A program made the position numbers and the translations under genes. Of a stretch of 64,000 nt of DNA, positions 52,803-62,149 are shown piece after piece (position 1 is the stretch's first letter; each line of letters begins with the position of its first letter). Location: contig OX639992.1 in NCBI GenBank assembly GCA_951828515.1, forward strand, positions 1,054,001 to 1,118,000, read 5' to 3'. Below the pieces are notes generated by a model. That model was not told where the DNA came from. It searched no databases and saw only the letters and a program-made list of their open reading frames with translations. The DNA comes from an uncultured Poribacteria bacterium (GTDB taxonomy: Bacteria > Poribacteria > WGA-4E > WGA-3G).

Positions 52803-53085
52803 GTTAACTGTGAGAATCAGAGACACGGAAACTATATTGTAGCATAATCTGTATGAAGTTTAAATGAATATTTCGGTGATTCTATGTTCCCTCAGACCCG
52901 GTAGGTGCGGTTTGCAACCGCACCGGATCTCATTAGGAAATTACCGAATTAAATTCTTAATTTTCATTTAGATTGTGCAGCTCTAACGAGACGATGGTAG
53001 CCTGCAACAACGGCGCGGGGTTTTTGCTTGGGCGTTTCTTCAACTCGAACACGGAAACCGTCAAGTTACAAGTTCCGTTACTTAT
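52803..53085. other. Intergenic region with dispersed hairpins
   Basis: No gene is supported. It holds a GGTGCGGTT/AACCGCACC hairpin near 52898-52921, of the same class as the ones at 31641 and 32059. Confidence 0.4.
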
Positions 53086-53105
53086 CCGCAAGGTATAATT
53101 AAAAA
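53086..53105 (+). repeat. Repeat-derived leader 20-mer (copy 4) at the sulfatase start
   Basis: CCGCAAGGTATAATTAAAAA ends exactly at the ATG of the sulfatase-like gene (53106), as at 44717 for the SDR gene. The AAGG is the only ribosome-site-like sequence here. Confidence 0.65.
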
Positions 53106-54560
53106 ATGAATCTCGCTTATATTGTTATTGATACACTCCGTTACGACTACATCGGCGCAAATGGAAACGGCTGGATAGAGACACCCAACATCGATCGATT
53201 TGCCTCCGAAGCCTTGGCATTCGACTACGCTTTCTGCGCCAGTTTCCCAACGATTCCTTATCGGACCGATGTTATCACTGGGCAATACGGCGCGCCCATC
53301 CACCCGTGGAAACCGCTTCGTCACGAACGCCAAACCTTGCCGTGGACGCTCGCAGGAAATGGCTACGCGACGCAACTCATTCATGATACACCACACCTTG
53401 TCAATGGGGGACATAACTTCGACTGGCCCTTCCACGCATGGACGTTCGTTCGCGGTGCTGAGGTCGATAGGGATTGGATTAGCGATACCGTAGTATGGCC
53501 CGATAACTGGACGCGTCAACCCCTCTTTGATTGTGTGGATGACAAAGCCGCTGAATCGGGGATGCTCCGCAGCTACGCACGCGCGAACAGAAACCGAAAG
53601 AAACCTGAAGATTGGAACTGCGCGAGACTCTTCAACACCGCTGCACAATTCCTCAAAGACAACGCCAAGCGAGACAATTTCTTTCTCTGGGTAGACTGTT
53701 TCGATCCACACGAACCTTGGGACGCGCCGCTTGAATTCATGAAAAAATACGATACCCGTCCCGGTTACGACGGACGCGTTGACCCGCGCAGTCTCGGCGC
53801 ACGGGGTAATGCGAAACTCTCAGATGAAGCGAAGCAACACATCAAAGCGCAATACGCCGCGAAACTCACATGGATGGACCACTGCTTCGGACAATTCCTT
53901 GACGCACTTGAATCTACAGGGCTTGACAAGAATACCGCTGTTATCTTAACGGGCGACCACGGCACGAATGTCGGTGAACGCGGTAAGTTTGGCAAAGGGC
54001 AACCCGTCCGTCAACAGGAGGCGCATGTCCCGCTCTTTATTCGACACCCGGATGGAGACACAAGGAGAAGCAACGTCATCGTTCAACCGCAAGACTTCTT
54101 CCCGACAATTCTCAATATCTTAGGCGAAGCACGTCCCGACGGTATTCAGGGACACGACATCTTAACCCCAGCCCGCAACGGAGAAGCCGGGGCAAGGCAG
54201 CTTGCGCTCTCAGGTGGAAGTATTGAACGGTGGGAAAACAGCACAGAGAACCCAAATCTCAATCTCTTCACTGTCTTTGATCGTGAGTGGAGTTTGGAGG
54301 TCGGTACGAAACCTGAGAATTCAAAACTCGTCCGACTCGGTGGGTTAGACGACGTTGCGAACGAACACCCGGATGTCGTTGCCAGACTGCACGCCGCCGC
54401 TATTGATGAAATCGAACGCCGCGGCACCGATCCCGCACTTATGGCATGGCTTCGGAGTGGCGGTGAGGACACTTTCCCTGCTGATGCGCATTACTGGAAT
54501 GGCTACCCTGGACCCGCAGGTTATCGCCCATATTTCGGGAAACTCTACACCGGCGAATAA
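53106..54560 (+). CDS. Sulfatase / alkaline-phosphatase-superfamily hydrolase with Thr at the nucleophile position
   Basis: 484 residues. The superfamily pattern is intact: N-terminal IVIDTLRYDYIG with the metal Asp9, ETPNIDRFA, then CASFPTIPYRTDVITG where the formylglycine Cys/Ser (CxPxR) is Thr49, ILTGDHGTNVGERGKFGKG with the metal Asp-His, and SFDPHEPW-like CFDPHEPWDAP. With Thr instead of Cys/Ser, formylglycine cannot form; Thr is the nucleophile in nucleotide pyrophosphatase/phosphodiesterase relatives. It may hydrolyse a phosphate or phosphonate ester instead of a sulfate ester. No signal peptide is seen, so it appears cytoplasmic. Confidence 0.8.
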   Translation: MNLAYIVIDTLRYDYIGANGNGWIETPNIDRFASEALAFDYAFCASFPTIPYRTDVITGQYGAPIHPWKPLRHERQTLPWTLAGNGYATQLIHDTPHLVNGGHNFDWPFHAWTFVRGAEVDRDWISDTVVWPDNWTRQPLFDCVDDKAAESGMLRSYARANRNRKKPEDWNCARLFNTAAQFLKDNAKRDNFFLWVDCFDPHEPWDAPLEFMKKYDTRPGYDGRVDPRSLGARGNAKLSDEAKQHIKAQYAAKLTWMDHCFGQFLDALESTGLDKNTAVILTGDHGTNVGERGKFGKGQPVRQQEAHVPLFIRHPDGDTRRSNVIVQPQDFFPTILNILGEARPDGIQGHDILTPARNGEAGARQLALSGGSIERWENSTENPNLNLFTVFDREWSLEVGTKPENSKLVRLGGLDDVANEHPDVVARLHAAAIDEIERRGTDPALMAWLRSGGEDTFPADAHYWNGYPGPAGYRPYFGKLYTGE

Positions 54561-54564
54561 TGGC

Positions 54565-54578
54565 AGTCAGCAGTCAGT
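54565..54578. repeat. 7-bp-period repeat tract after the sulfatase-like gene
   Basis: AGTCAGC and AGTCAGT heptads in register just downstream of the stop codon. Confidence 0.5.
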
Positions 54579-54755
54579 TGCTGTCAAGGGCGCGGTTTCA
54601 TGAAGGACGGCTTCAGGGACATTTAGCTCTTCTGTAGGAGGGAACTCCGATTCCCGACTTCTTACTTTCAATAGGCTTGACAACGGTTCGAAGTTTTGAT
54701 AACTTATTAACTCATGACAAACTGAGGAAAAGTCAACCCTCTAAGGAATTCCGTG

Positions 54756-54986
54756 ATGAAGAAATCAAACCTCCAGCAGCAGGCAGTGATGTTAATCGAG
54801 CGACTTCCGACCGAAAAACTCAGAGCCGCTATCGATTATATGAATTATCTCTATGACAAGGAAGCGTGGGAAGCAACACACGAATTAACGAGTAACGCAG
54901 AAATTGTGAAAAGTTTAGAGCGTGCGGAGGCCGATGAAAAAGCCGGTAGACTCAAAAGTTGGAACGATGTTAGACGCGACGTTTAA
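54756..54986 (+). CDS. Orphan antitoxin-like small protein
   Basis: 76 residues from ATG 54756 (AAGGAATT upstream; a GTG at 54753 is an alternative). LIERLPTEKLRAAIDYMNYLYDKEAWEATHEL resembles addiction-module antitoxin components of the RelB/ParE-associated type. A short acidic C-terminus (KSLERAEADEKAGRLKSWNDVRRDV) follows. No toxin gene lies on either side, so it stands alone. Confidence 0.5.
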   Translation: MKKSNLQQQAVMLIERLPTEKLRAAIDYMNYLYDKEAWEATHELTSNAEIVKSLERAEADEKAGRLKSWNDVRRDV

Positions 54987-55077
54987 AGTGCAGCTCACAG
55001 ACAGATGAATAATCCGCTCAGAAGTTTTGAACTCGAATTTTTAACCCATTGGTGTATTACCTTTATAGGAGAAAAAC

Positions 55078-56127
55078 ATGCCACGCACATACAAAGCCTG
55101 TCTCATCGGATGCGGACGGATGGGCGCGACCATTGACGACGAAGTCGAAGGCAGAGCCGATAGTTTTATTTGGCAACCCTTCTCACACGCAGCCGCCGCT
55201 GTCGCCTGCGAACGAACAGACCTCGTCGCAGTCTCAGATGTCTTTGCTGAGAAAGCCGAAGCCATCAGACAACGCTACGGAGCCGAGCGCGCCTATACAG
55301 ATTACCAAGAGATGATCGAAAAAGAGAAACCCGACATCGTCTGTATCGCCACGCGTCCCGGTCCACACGCCGACATGACTGTCTTTGCCGCCGAAAATGG
55401 GGTCAAGGGCATCTATTGTGAAAAACCGCTCTGCTGTGCCATGGAAGAAGCAGACATCATGGTAGACATCGTTCAGAAGCACGGTGTCAAATTCAACTAC
55501 GGCACGCAGCGTCGCTACATGCCGATCTATCGGAAAGTGCGTGAGCTCGTGGATGCTGGCGAAATCGGCGATGTTTTATGCTCCATTGCCCAATACGGAG
55601 CCGGTTCTGCGCTCTGGGGATTAACCCATGCCGCCGATATGCTCCTCTTCCTCGCGGGTGACCCGGAGGTTGACTTCGTGACGGGCGCGATTATATGCAA
55701 AGATTCAGATTGGGATGGCAACCGTCTCAACGTTGACCCCGGTATCGCCTGTGGCTACATCCGTTATTCCAACGGAGTCCACGGCTATAACACCGCAGGC
55801 ACCGGACCCGAATATGAGGTCTGCGGCACCGCCGGTAAGATCCGTATACAAAACAATAGTAGAGAAATCCAATTCAGAAAAAAAGACGGAACCTTCTTTG
55901 AAGAAGTACCGTTCCCAGAGACATCCAGAGCGACAGGCACTGTCATGGGCATCACCGACATCGCCGAAGCACTCGACGAAGACCGGGAGACGAAAGGACC
56001 CGTCCACCTCGCGCGTCGGAGTATAGAAACGCTTATGGGCATGATCGAATCGCATCGGCTTGGTGGCAAGCACATCTCACTTCCCATGGAGAATCGATCT
56101 CTCTACGTTACCAGAGACAACTGGTAG
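55078..56127 (+). CDS. Gfo/Idh/MocA-family oxidoreductase
   Basis: 349 residues. LIGCGRMGATIDDEVEGRAD (residues 9-28) is the nucleotide-binding start; GVKGIYCEKPLCCAMEEAD holds the EKP catalytic motif and FNYGTQRRYMPIY follows. The middle contains QYGAGSALWGLTHAADMLLFLAGDPE. It has an AGGAGAAAAAC ribosome site. The substrate is unknown. A tandem array of four hairpin units separates its end from the MoxR gene. Confidence 0.88.
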   Translation: MPRTYKACLIGCGRMGATIDDEVEGRADSFIWQPFSHAAAAVACERTDLVAVSDVFAEKAEAIRQRYGAERAYTDYQEMIEKEKPDIVCIATRPGPHADMTVFAAENGVKGIYCEKPLCCAMEEADIMVDIVQKHGVKFNYGTQRRYMPIYRKVRELVDAGEIGDVLCSIAQYGAGSALWGLTHAADMLLFLAGDPEVDFVTGAIICKDSDWDGNRLNVDPGIACGYIRYSNGVHGYNTAGTGPEYEVCGTAGKIRIQNNSREIQFRKKDGTFFEEVPFPETSRATGTVMGITDIAEALDEDRETKGPVHLARRSIETLMGMIESHRLGGKHISLPMENRSLYVTRDNW

Positions 56128-56142
56128 AGTCCCGTGATCACC

Positions 56143-56270
56143 AAATTAACTGCTGGCGAGGTTTCTAACCTCGCAAATTAACTGCTGGCGAGGTTTCTAA
56201 CCTCGCAAATTAACTGCTGGCGAGGTTTCTAACCTCGCAAATTAACTGCTGGCGAGGTTTCTAACCTCGC
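56143..56270. repeat. Four perfect tandem copies of a 32-bp hairpin unit
   Basis: Units 56143-56174, 56175-56206, 56207-56238 and 56239-56270 are identical and contiguous. Each contains the GCGAGGTTTCTAACCTCGC palindrome preceded by AAATTAACTGCTG. The array ends 9 bp before the moxR ATG, so it occupies the whole upstream leader. The hairpin is the same as in the MITE-like elements. Confidence 0.85.
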
Positions 56271-56279
56271 CTAAAAAAC

Positions 56280-57266
56280 ATGAACTTAGAAACCCAAATC
56301 CAGCAATTCCGAGAAACCTTCTATAACGTCAAAGCCGAAGTCCAAAAACGCATTGTCGGTCAAGACGCAATTATTGAAGGCGTGCTTTTCTGTCTACTCG
56401 CCAACGGACACGCTCTCTTGGAGGGGATCCCCGGTTTAGGGAAAACGCAACTGATTTATACGCTCAGTGAAGCACTCGATCTCTCCTTCAAGCGCATCCA
56501 ATTCACACCGGACATGATGCCCTCCGACATCACAGGTACAACACTCCTTATTGAGGATGAACACGGCAGAAGGCAGTTTGAATTCCAGCAGGGACCCATT
56601 TTTTCTCAACTCATCCTCGCCGACGAGATCAACCGTGCCACACCGCGCACCCAATCCGCGCTCCTCGAAGCGATGCAAGAGCGCACCGTCACCGTCGGAC
56701 GCACCAGCCACAAGTTAGAAGAACCGTTTTGTGTTCTCGCCACACAGAACCCATTGGAAATGGAAGGCACCTACCCACTTCCAGAGGCGCAACTCGATCG
56801 GTTCCTATTCAAACTCCTGATTGACTTTCCAAGTGAAGATGAGATCGTCGAAATCCTGCGCCGCACCACATCCGGTACCGAGATTACTATCGACAAGGTG
56901 ACGGATGCCGAGACGCTCAACGAGATGCGCCGGCTCGTGCCACAGGTCATCATCGCGGAGCATGTTGAACGCCACATTATCCGACTCGTCCGTGGTACGC
57001 ACCCCGATTCCGAGGACGCGCCAGAGACCGTCAAACGTTACGTCCACCTCGGTGCCGGTATTCGGAGTGTCCAAGCGATAGCTCTCACCGCCAAAATCAA
57101 TGCCCTCCTTGATGAACGTTACAACGTCGCTTTTTCGGATATTGATGCCGTGTTGCTCCCCGCCCTCCGTCACCGTATCCTTCTCAACTTCGAGGGGCAA
57201 GGCGAAGGAATTGAACCCGATGCCATTGTCAACGAAGTCCGGAACACTATAACTCCAGCCCCTTAG
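56280..57266 (+). CDS. MoxR-family AAA+ ATPase
   Basis: 328 residues. AAA+ core: Walker A GIPGLGKTQ (residues about 48-56), Walker B LILADEINRATPRTQSALLEAM, sensor 1 VLATQNPLEMEGTYPLPEAQLDRF and the C-terminal lid. MoxR ATPases act as chaperone-like remodelling enzymes and usually precede a DUF58/VWA gene. Nothing of that kind follows here: the next gene is fic, 293 bp away. No classic ribosome site lies before the ATG. Confidence 0.9.
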   Translation: MNLETQIQQFRETFYNVKAEVQKRIVGQDAIIEGVLFCLLANGHALLEGIPGLGKTQLIYTLSEALDLSFKRIQFTPDMMPSDITGTTLLIEDEHGRRQFEFQQGPIFSQLILADEINRATPRTQSALLEAMQERTVTVGRTSHKLEEPFCVLATQNPLEMEGTYPLPEAQLDRFLFKLLIDFPSEDEIVEILRRTTSGTEITIDKVTDAETLNEMRRLVPQVIIAEHVERHIIRLVRGTHPDSEDAPETVKRYVHLGAGIRSVQAIALTAKINALLDERYNVAFSDIDAVLLPALRHRILLNFEGQGEGIEPDAIVNEVRNTITPAP

Positions 57267-57326
57267 TACCCCTCGTGTCTCTTTTCGGGCTGTTGACGAA
57301 GTTCCGACCTCATACCTCTGATAATA

Positions 57327-57442
57327 TATAGTAAATCCTGAAAATACTTGGACACTTTAGAAAACACAAAACCCGTTCGCTGGCGAGGTTTCCGAACCTC
57401 GCCACATTAGAGCGTGTAAACTTAATTGTGGGATTTACTATA
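57327..57442. repeat. MITE-like element, copy C
   Basis: 116 bp with 12-bp terminal inverted repeats TATAGTAAATCC and GGATTTACTATA, and the GGCGAGGTTTCCGAACCTCGCC hairpin at 57382-57403. Confidence 0.75.
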
Positions 57443-57560
57443 ATATTTGTGATTGCCAAAAACAGGCGAAAATGATAATATAATATTTGTGATTGTCAAA
57501 AACAGGCGAAAATGATAATGAGGAAATTGCGATTGCCAAAAACAGATGGAAATGATAGTA
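57441..57560. repeat. Three tandem 40-bp repeats leading into the fic gene
   Basis: 57441-57480, 57481-57520 and 57521-57560. The first two differ at two positions, the third more. They carry a TGTGATTGCCAAAAACAG core. The third ends at the A of the ATG at 57560. Confidence 0.8.
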
Positions 57561-58701
57561 TGAAAAACTTCATAGCGGGTAAATACAGACAACAACGAGA
57601 ATATAAAAACGAGAATATAAAAGTTTTACGCCTTCTCACATAAACTATCCTTTTGTCTGGGAAAATCCACAGATAAATCTTCTTGTTGAAGACGCGGCAA
57701 GACTTTTGGGAGAACTCAACGCCTATGCTGAACTTCGTCCAGATGTTAATCTCTCCATTCCAATGAGCATCGCGAAAGAAGCAACATACTCCAACCAAAT
57801 TGAAGGCACAAAAACTGAATTTGATGAAGCCATTTTACCGCAAAGAGAGATTAGTCCAGGGAGACGAGATGATTGGCAGGAAGTCCAGAATTACATTGAA
57901 GCGGTGAACTTCGCGATAACCAAACTGTCCGAACTTCCGCTTTGTATACGACTCCTAAAGGAGGCGCACAAGATATTGCTCTCTGATGTTCGCGGACAAC
58001 ACAAAGCCCCCGGAGAAATTCGCAAAACTCAGAATTGGATCGGCGGTTCATCGCCTTCTGATGCATTTTTTGTGCCGCCATCAGCGGAGGAGGTTCCGGA
58101 TCTTTTAAGCGACTTGGAAAAATTTTGGCACAACCAATCACTACAGATTCCAGAACTGATTAAAATTGCGATTACACACTACCAGTTTGAAACCATCCAT
58201 CCTCTTCTGGACGGCAATGGACGGTGCGGAAGACTATTAATCGTTTTGCAACTCATCGACGCGCAGGTACTGAGCAAACCTTTCCTTTACATGTCCACGT
58301 TTTTTGAGAAACACAGAAACTCATACTATGATTCGCTTTCTATGGTCCGCAAATCAAATGATTTAGAGCAGTGGATTACATTTTTTTTAAACGGAATAGT
58401 TGAAACCACCCAAGATGGGATTAAGACATTCAAAGGGATTCTCGAACTTCAGCGAGAATATGAGACCAACATATTAACTCTCGGCTCTCGAGCGAAAAAC
58501 GCGCAAAAACTGTTGCGTTTTATGTACGCTACACCGATTGTTAACGCGAGATCGGTTGAAAAGGAGCTAGAGATGAGTTTTTCAAGCGCGAACCGTCTCC
58601 TAAAATCCTTGACAGCACTCGGTGTGCTGAAGGAAACTACAGGGCATTCCCGCAACCGACTCTTCGTCTTGGAGGAATACCTGAACCTCTTTAGAAGTTA
58701 G
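57560..58701 (+). pseudogene. Fic-domain AMP-transferase gene frameshifted by a 14-bp tandem duplication
   Basis: From ATG 57560 the N-terminal MKNFIAGKYRQQREYKN fits a Fic/DUF4172-type start, but translation ends at TAA after 27 codons. Two nearly identical 14-bp units (57596-57609 and 57610-57623) cause it: removing one gives REYKSFTPSHINYPFVWENPQ, the expected continuation, and joins the frame at 57607-58701. The Fic motif HPLLDGNGRCGRLL and the inhibitory SNQIEG helix are intact, and a winged-helix C-terminus follows. Recent mutation, phase variation or assembly error are all possible. Confidence 0.8.
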
Positions 58702-58721
58702 CAGATTTCTCACAAAAAACC

Positions 58722-58750
58722 TTGACATCCCCATATTGCTACGCTATAAT
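58722..58750 (+). promoter_or_regulatory. Consensus sigma70 promoter of the Uma2 gene
   Basis: TTGACA (58722-58727) and TATAAT (58745-58750), 17 bp apart: a perfect consensus. The gene start is 30 bp downstream. Confidence 0.85.
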
Positions 58751-58780
58751 AGAATCACCAGCAAATTTCGGGAGGGAATC

Positions 58781-59371
58781 ATGGCAACAAGAGCGGCGCA
58801 AACATATCTCACGCCCGAGGAATACATCACTTTAGAACGCAAGGCAATTCCTGACGCTGATACAGTCAGAAGTGAATACATAAGCGGTGAAATAATTGCT
58901 ATGTCTGGAGCAAGTTTCGCGCACAATCTAATTACTTACAATATCTCCGGTGAATTCCGCACTCGCCTGAGAGGCAGTGGATGCCTTGCATTCGCTAATA
59001 AGATGCGGGTGAGTATTCCGTCAGTAAATTCTTATTTTTATCCTGATGTCAGTGTCGTCTGCGAAGAACCTCGCTTTCAAGACGATGTTTTTGACACACT
59101 CCTCAATCCGATTGTTATCGTAGAGGTGCTTTCTCCCTCAACAGAGGCTTATGACAGAGGCGACAAATTCGCACACTACCGACAACTTACATCCTTGCAA
59201 GAATACATTCTCGTTTCCCAAGACAAGGTGCGCGTTGATCATTATGTCCGACACGCAGCGCAGTGGATTCTCACTGATTTTCAAGAACTTGAGCAGCAAC
59301 TCCCACTTACTTCCATCCAATGCGAATTACCTCTACAAGAGATATACGAAAGCGTTCCATTCCCTGAGTAG
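58781..59371 (+). CDS. Uma2-family PD-(D/E)xK endonuclease-like protein
   Basis: 196 residues from ATG 58781 with a GGGAGGG ribosome site; upstream frames run through the promoter and are not used. DUF820/Uma2 features: YLTPEEYITLERKAIPDADTVRSEYISGEIIAMSGAS, then Asp in YPDVSVVCEEPRF, VEVLSPSTEAYDRGDKFAHYRQL and LVSQDKVRVDHYVR. All catalytic positions are kept, unlike the deleted paralogue at 40774. The family is widespread and its function is poorly known. A consensus promoter lies directly upstream. Confidence 0.85.
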   Translation: MATRAAQTYLTPEEYITLERKAIPDADTVRSEYISGEIIAMSGASFAHNLITYNISGEFRTRLRGSGCLAFANKMRVSIPSVNSYFYPDVSVVCEEPRFQDDVFDTLLNPIVIVEVLSPSTEAYDRGDKFAHYRQLTSLQEYILVSQDKVRVDHYVRHAAQWILTDFQELEQQLPLTSIQCELPLQEIYESVPFPE

Positions 59372-59448
59372 CACCAATACCTAAAGACCACGCCCTTCCC
59401 TACTGGTGAGATTTTTCAACCCCGTCTCTGTGCATACAAAATTTTTTC

Positions 59449-59477
59449 TTGACATCACCAGCACAATTTTGTTACAC
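59449..59477 (+). promoter_or_regulatory. Promoter of the broken methyltransferase gene
   Basis: TTGACA (59449-59454) and TTACAC (59472-59477), 17 bp apart. It lies 50 bp before the ATG at 59526. Confidence 0.55.
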
Positions 59478-59525
59478 TCAAAGAACAACCCAAACTTTCA
59501 CTTCAGAGAACGAGATCGGAAAAAT

Positions 59526-61100
59526 ATGCAAGAATCCTTACAAAAACTGCAAAATCTCCTCCAACAACTCTTCCGCGCAGATGCCGCGGACCTCGACTTT
59601 GGTATCTATCGCATCATCAATTATCGGCGCGACCAAATTCAAAACTTCATTGATGAGGAACTTCCCGCTATTGTTAACAAGACACTTGAAGCAAACACTG
59701 AGACGGAATCGGCACGGGAACGCATAACCGAACTTGAAAATCAAGTCCGAGAATTAGGTGGAAATCTCGGAGAAGAAATGTTGGACGCTGATTGAAACCT
59801 CATCAACGAAGCCTATAGAGAAAGGCCCCTTATCCAACAATATCTTGAAGCGAGAGAACAACTCGGTTCTCCACAATCCCAAGACCAACGCGCAGATACC
59901 GTTTTTAATCACCTCTACACTTTTTTCTCACGCTATTATGAAAACGGAGATTTCATTCCACGTAGACGCTATTCCCAAACTGAACGCTACGCTGTTCCAT
60001 ACAATGGTGAAGAAGTCTACCTCCACTGGGAAAACCGAGACCAGTATTACGTCAAGAGGGGTGAGCACTTCTCCACTTACCGTTTCAAATCTCAAGACAT
60101 CACCGTCACCTTTGACTTACGCGATGTAGATGTTGAAAAAGACAACAATCTCATCAATGCCGACTACACCGAACCCCTCTCCGTCGATTTCCTGAAAGAA
60201 AATCCGAATCTCGTTTTGGATACCTGTCACTTTGATTCTAATTTTACAGGTCGTCTCTTGTCAAATTTTGAGGATTTGGATAAAGAAACAGACGGTTTGT
60301 TAATTCATGGTGAGAACTTTCAAGGAGTAAATCTACTGACCGAAAAATACCGAGAATCCGTAAAAACAATTTACATTGACCCACCTTACAATACGGGTGG
60401 AACTGATTTTGTTTACAAAGACTCTTATCAACATTCGAGTTGGTTTTCCTTCATAGCAGATCGAATTGCAGTTTCACACGAATTGCTATTCCAAGGAGGG
60501 GCGATCTTTATATCAATTGATGATAATGAAGTGCATCACTTACGGATGTTAATGAATGAGATTTTTGGGGAATCGAACTTTAATGCGCAATTCTTTTGGA
60601 TGCGGACCGCTACTCCCCCAAGTCTATCAAAAACTGTTCGCAGAAAAATGGAACCCCTCATCTGCTATAGGAAATCGAGAAGACTGGATCTCTTTGGTGG
60701 ACTGACAGAAGGGGGGGATATGCCGTTACTTAATGAAGCAAATATCACTCGTCAACTTGAATTTTCAAAAGACGCATTTTGCCGGGTAAACCTTCCAGAT
60801 GGTATTTATAAACCACACAATTATGGCAGAATTAGACTTATTGAAGAAGTAGAGGTAAAAGATGGGCGATTTCTAAATAATCTGATTATGGAAGGCAGAT
60901 TTAAATGGGTTCAAGAAACTGTTCAAAGCGAAATTGAAGCTGGGACTCTTTTCTATATAAAGAGTGATAAATTTTCTATCCGTTACGAAAGAAATGAGAA
61001 AAAACGTGTGAAAGTTCCCTCAAATCTAATTACGCAGAAAGAATGCCAAGTAGGAACTAATGAAGAGGCAAACACAGAACTAGTAGTCTGTCACATCTAA
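59526..61100 (+). pseudogene. Adenine-specific DNA methyltransferase gene with an in-frame TGA and a 3' truncation
   Basis: From ATG 59526 the frame is continuous through 61100 except for one TGA at 59793-59795, in LDAD-stop-NLINEAYRE; a GGA to TGA change would explain it. After the stop the same frame gives a type III-like methyltransferase with DPPYNTGGTDFVYKD (catalytic motif). It then ends abruptly after EANTEL, where the AdoMet-binding half should follow. An IS630 remnant begins there. So it carries both a nonsense mutation and an insertion or deletion. No restriction partner survives. Confidence 0.75.
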
Positions 61101-61590
61101 ACTGCTGGGTATAGCGTTTTAAGTTTGATGCGTGCGTCATCAGTTGTAAACTGCCATTGGAGAGTCGCACGTTGCTGATTTCTTCGGTCTTGCCACGTCT
61201 GGATCTCATGTTTTAAGGTGGCTTGATCGGCGATCCGCCTACAAAGACCCTGCCGAGAGAGCACGGAAAGTTCACTCTCGGCGATGTTCAACCAACTCCC
61301 GTGCTTCGGAGTGTAGTGAAACTCTAACTTTTCAGCAATACGCCGGGCTTCATCGGGAGGAAACGCTTTATACAACGAAGCTGGCTTATGCGTATTGAGA
61401 TTGTCGCAAACCAACAGGATCTTTTCGGCATCTCGGAAATGAACATCCACGAGGTCTCGACAGATGTGCGCAAAATCAAGGCTTGTTCGTTGATCCGTGA
61501 CTTCAACATGCCCAAACCCCTGAAGGGGTGCGAAAATCATAAACAGATTGCTGACGCCATTGCGCTTGTATTCAGAATCATATCGACTGG
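61097..61590 (-). pseudogene. IS630-family transposase remnant (C-terminal half)
   Basis: Only about 160 residues of transposase remain: RYDSEYKRNGVSNLFMIFAPLQGFGHVEV, LLVCDNLNTHKP (second Asp of the DDE triad) and YTPKHGSWLNIAESEL (Glu). The first Asp and the DNA-binding part are missing. The frame continues upstream to 61714 through unrelated repeat sequence. It breaks the methyltransferase gene on its left. It could be part of the insertion that truncated that gene. Confidence 0.75.
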
Positions 61591-61657
61591 AGCGAGGGAA
61601 TTTCTTCCGCGTGAATCTGTGTAATCCGCGATTCAGATAATTATAACGAAAGCTTCT

Positions 61658-61735
61658 GGCACATGCCACCCCTACGGGGTTAAAGAGAGGAAGGGTACAA
61701 GTTTCTATAGACATATCGTCCCTACGGGACTAAAG
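61658..61735. repeat. CCCCTACGGGG hairpin dimer (copy 2)
   Basis: Two units at 61658-61685 and 61706-61735, 20 bp apart, like those at 31510-31590. Confidence 0.6.
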
Positions 61736-61805
61736 GACGGAAAACTAAACATCCTGCCTTACCACTGGATTCAAATCGTTTCTGAAATGTTCATCCCGTG
61801 TCCAT

Positions 61806-61968
61806 TCAAAGTGGTTTTCCGAAACACAGAACATACCCGTCATGGTCCTTGAGCTCAAACGCTCGGAGACCGTCATCCGTGTCTGTGAGGGGTTCGTGAA
61901 ATTCTAATCCACGTGACTGATACTCAGCAAACAATGCGTCCGGCTCAGAATCGCATTCTTTAAGTTGT
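61806..61968 (-). pseudogene. VOC (glyoxalase/dioxygenase superfamily) protein remnant
   Basis: The minus strand reads LKECDSEPDALFAEYQSRGL then EFHEPLTDTDDGLRAFELKD and HDGYVLCFGKPL, then stop at 61806. This is the C-terminal strand and metal-Glu end of a VOC-fold protein. No start or N-terminal half is present. It lies in the scar region between direct repeats. Confidence 0.65.
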
Positions 61969-62029
61969 TATTCATGAAGTGTTGACACATGCCGAGTACG
62001 ATGCATGAAACAGAAGGAGGTCACAAACA

Positions 62030-62149
62030 ATGTCAACTGGAATGCAAACGCCACAGAATATATTGTCAACGTTCACACCTTTTGGGCCACCCGTCTTAAT
62101 GACTATAGACATGTTGCTCCGCTGGAGCAAGGGAATTTCTTCCGCGTGA
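62030..62149 (+). pseudogene. 5' stub of a gene fused to repeat sequence
   Basis: ATG 62030 has a very strong AGAAGGAGGTCACAAACA ribosome site. It encodes MSTGMQTPQNILSTFTPF and 21 more residues, then runs into the 55-bp repeat and stops at 62147. The strong ribosome site implies a once-functional gene whose body has been lost. I do not recognise the family. Confidence 0.5.

Noticed and set aside
56143-56270. CRISPR array from the four identical 32-bp units
   Set aside because: The units are contiguous with no spacers, and no cas genes are in the window.
59526-61100. TGA recoding (code 25 or selenocysteine) in the methyltransferase
   Set aside because: TGA ends other genes in the window, only one such codon is present, and the gene is truncated elsewhere.
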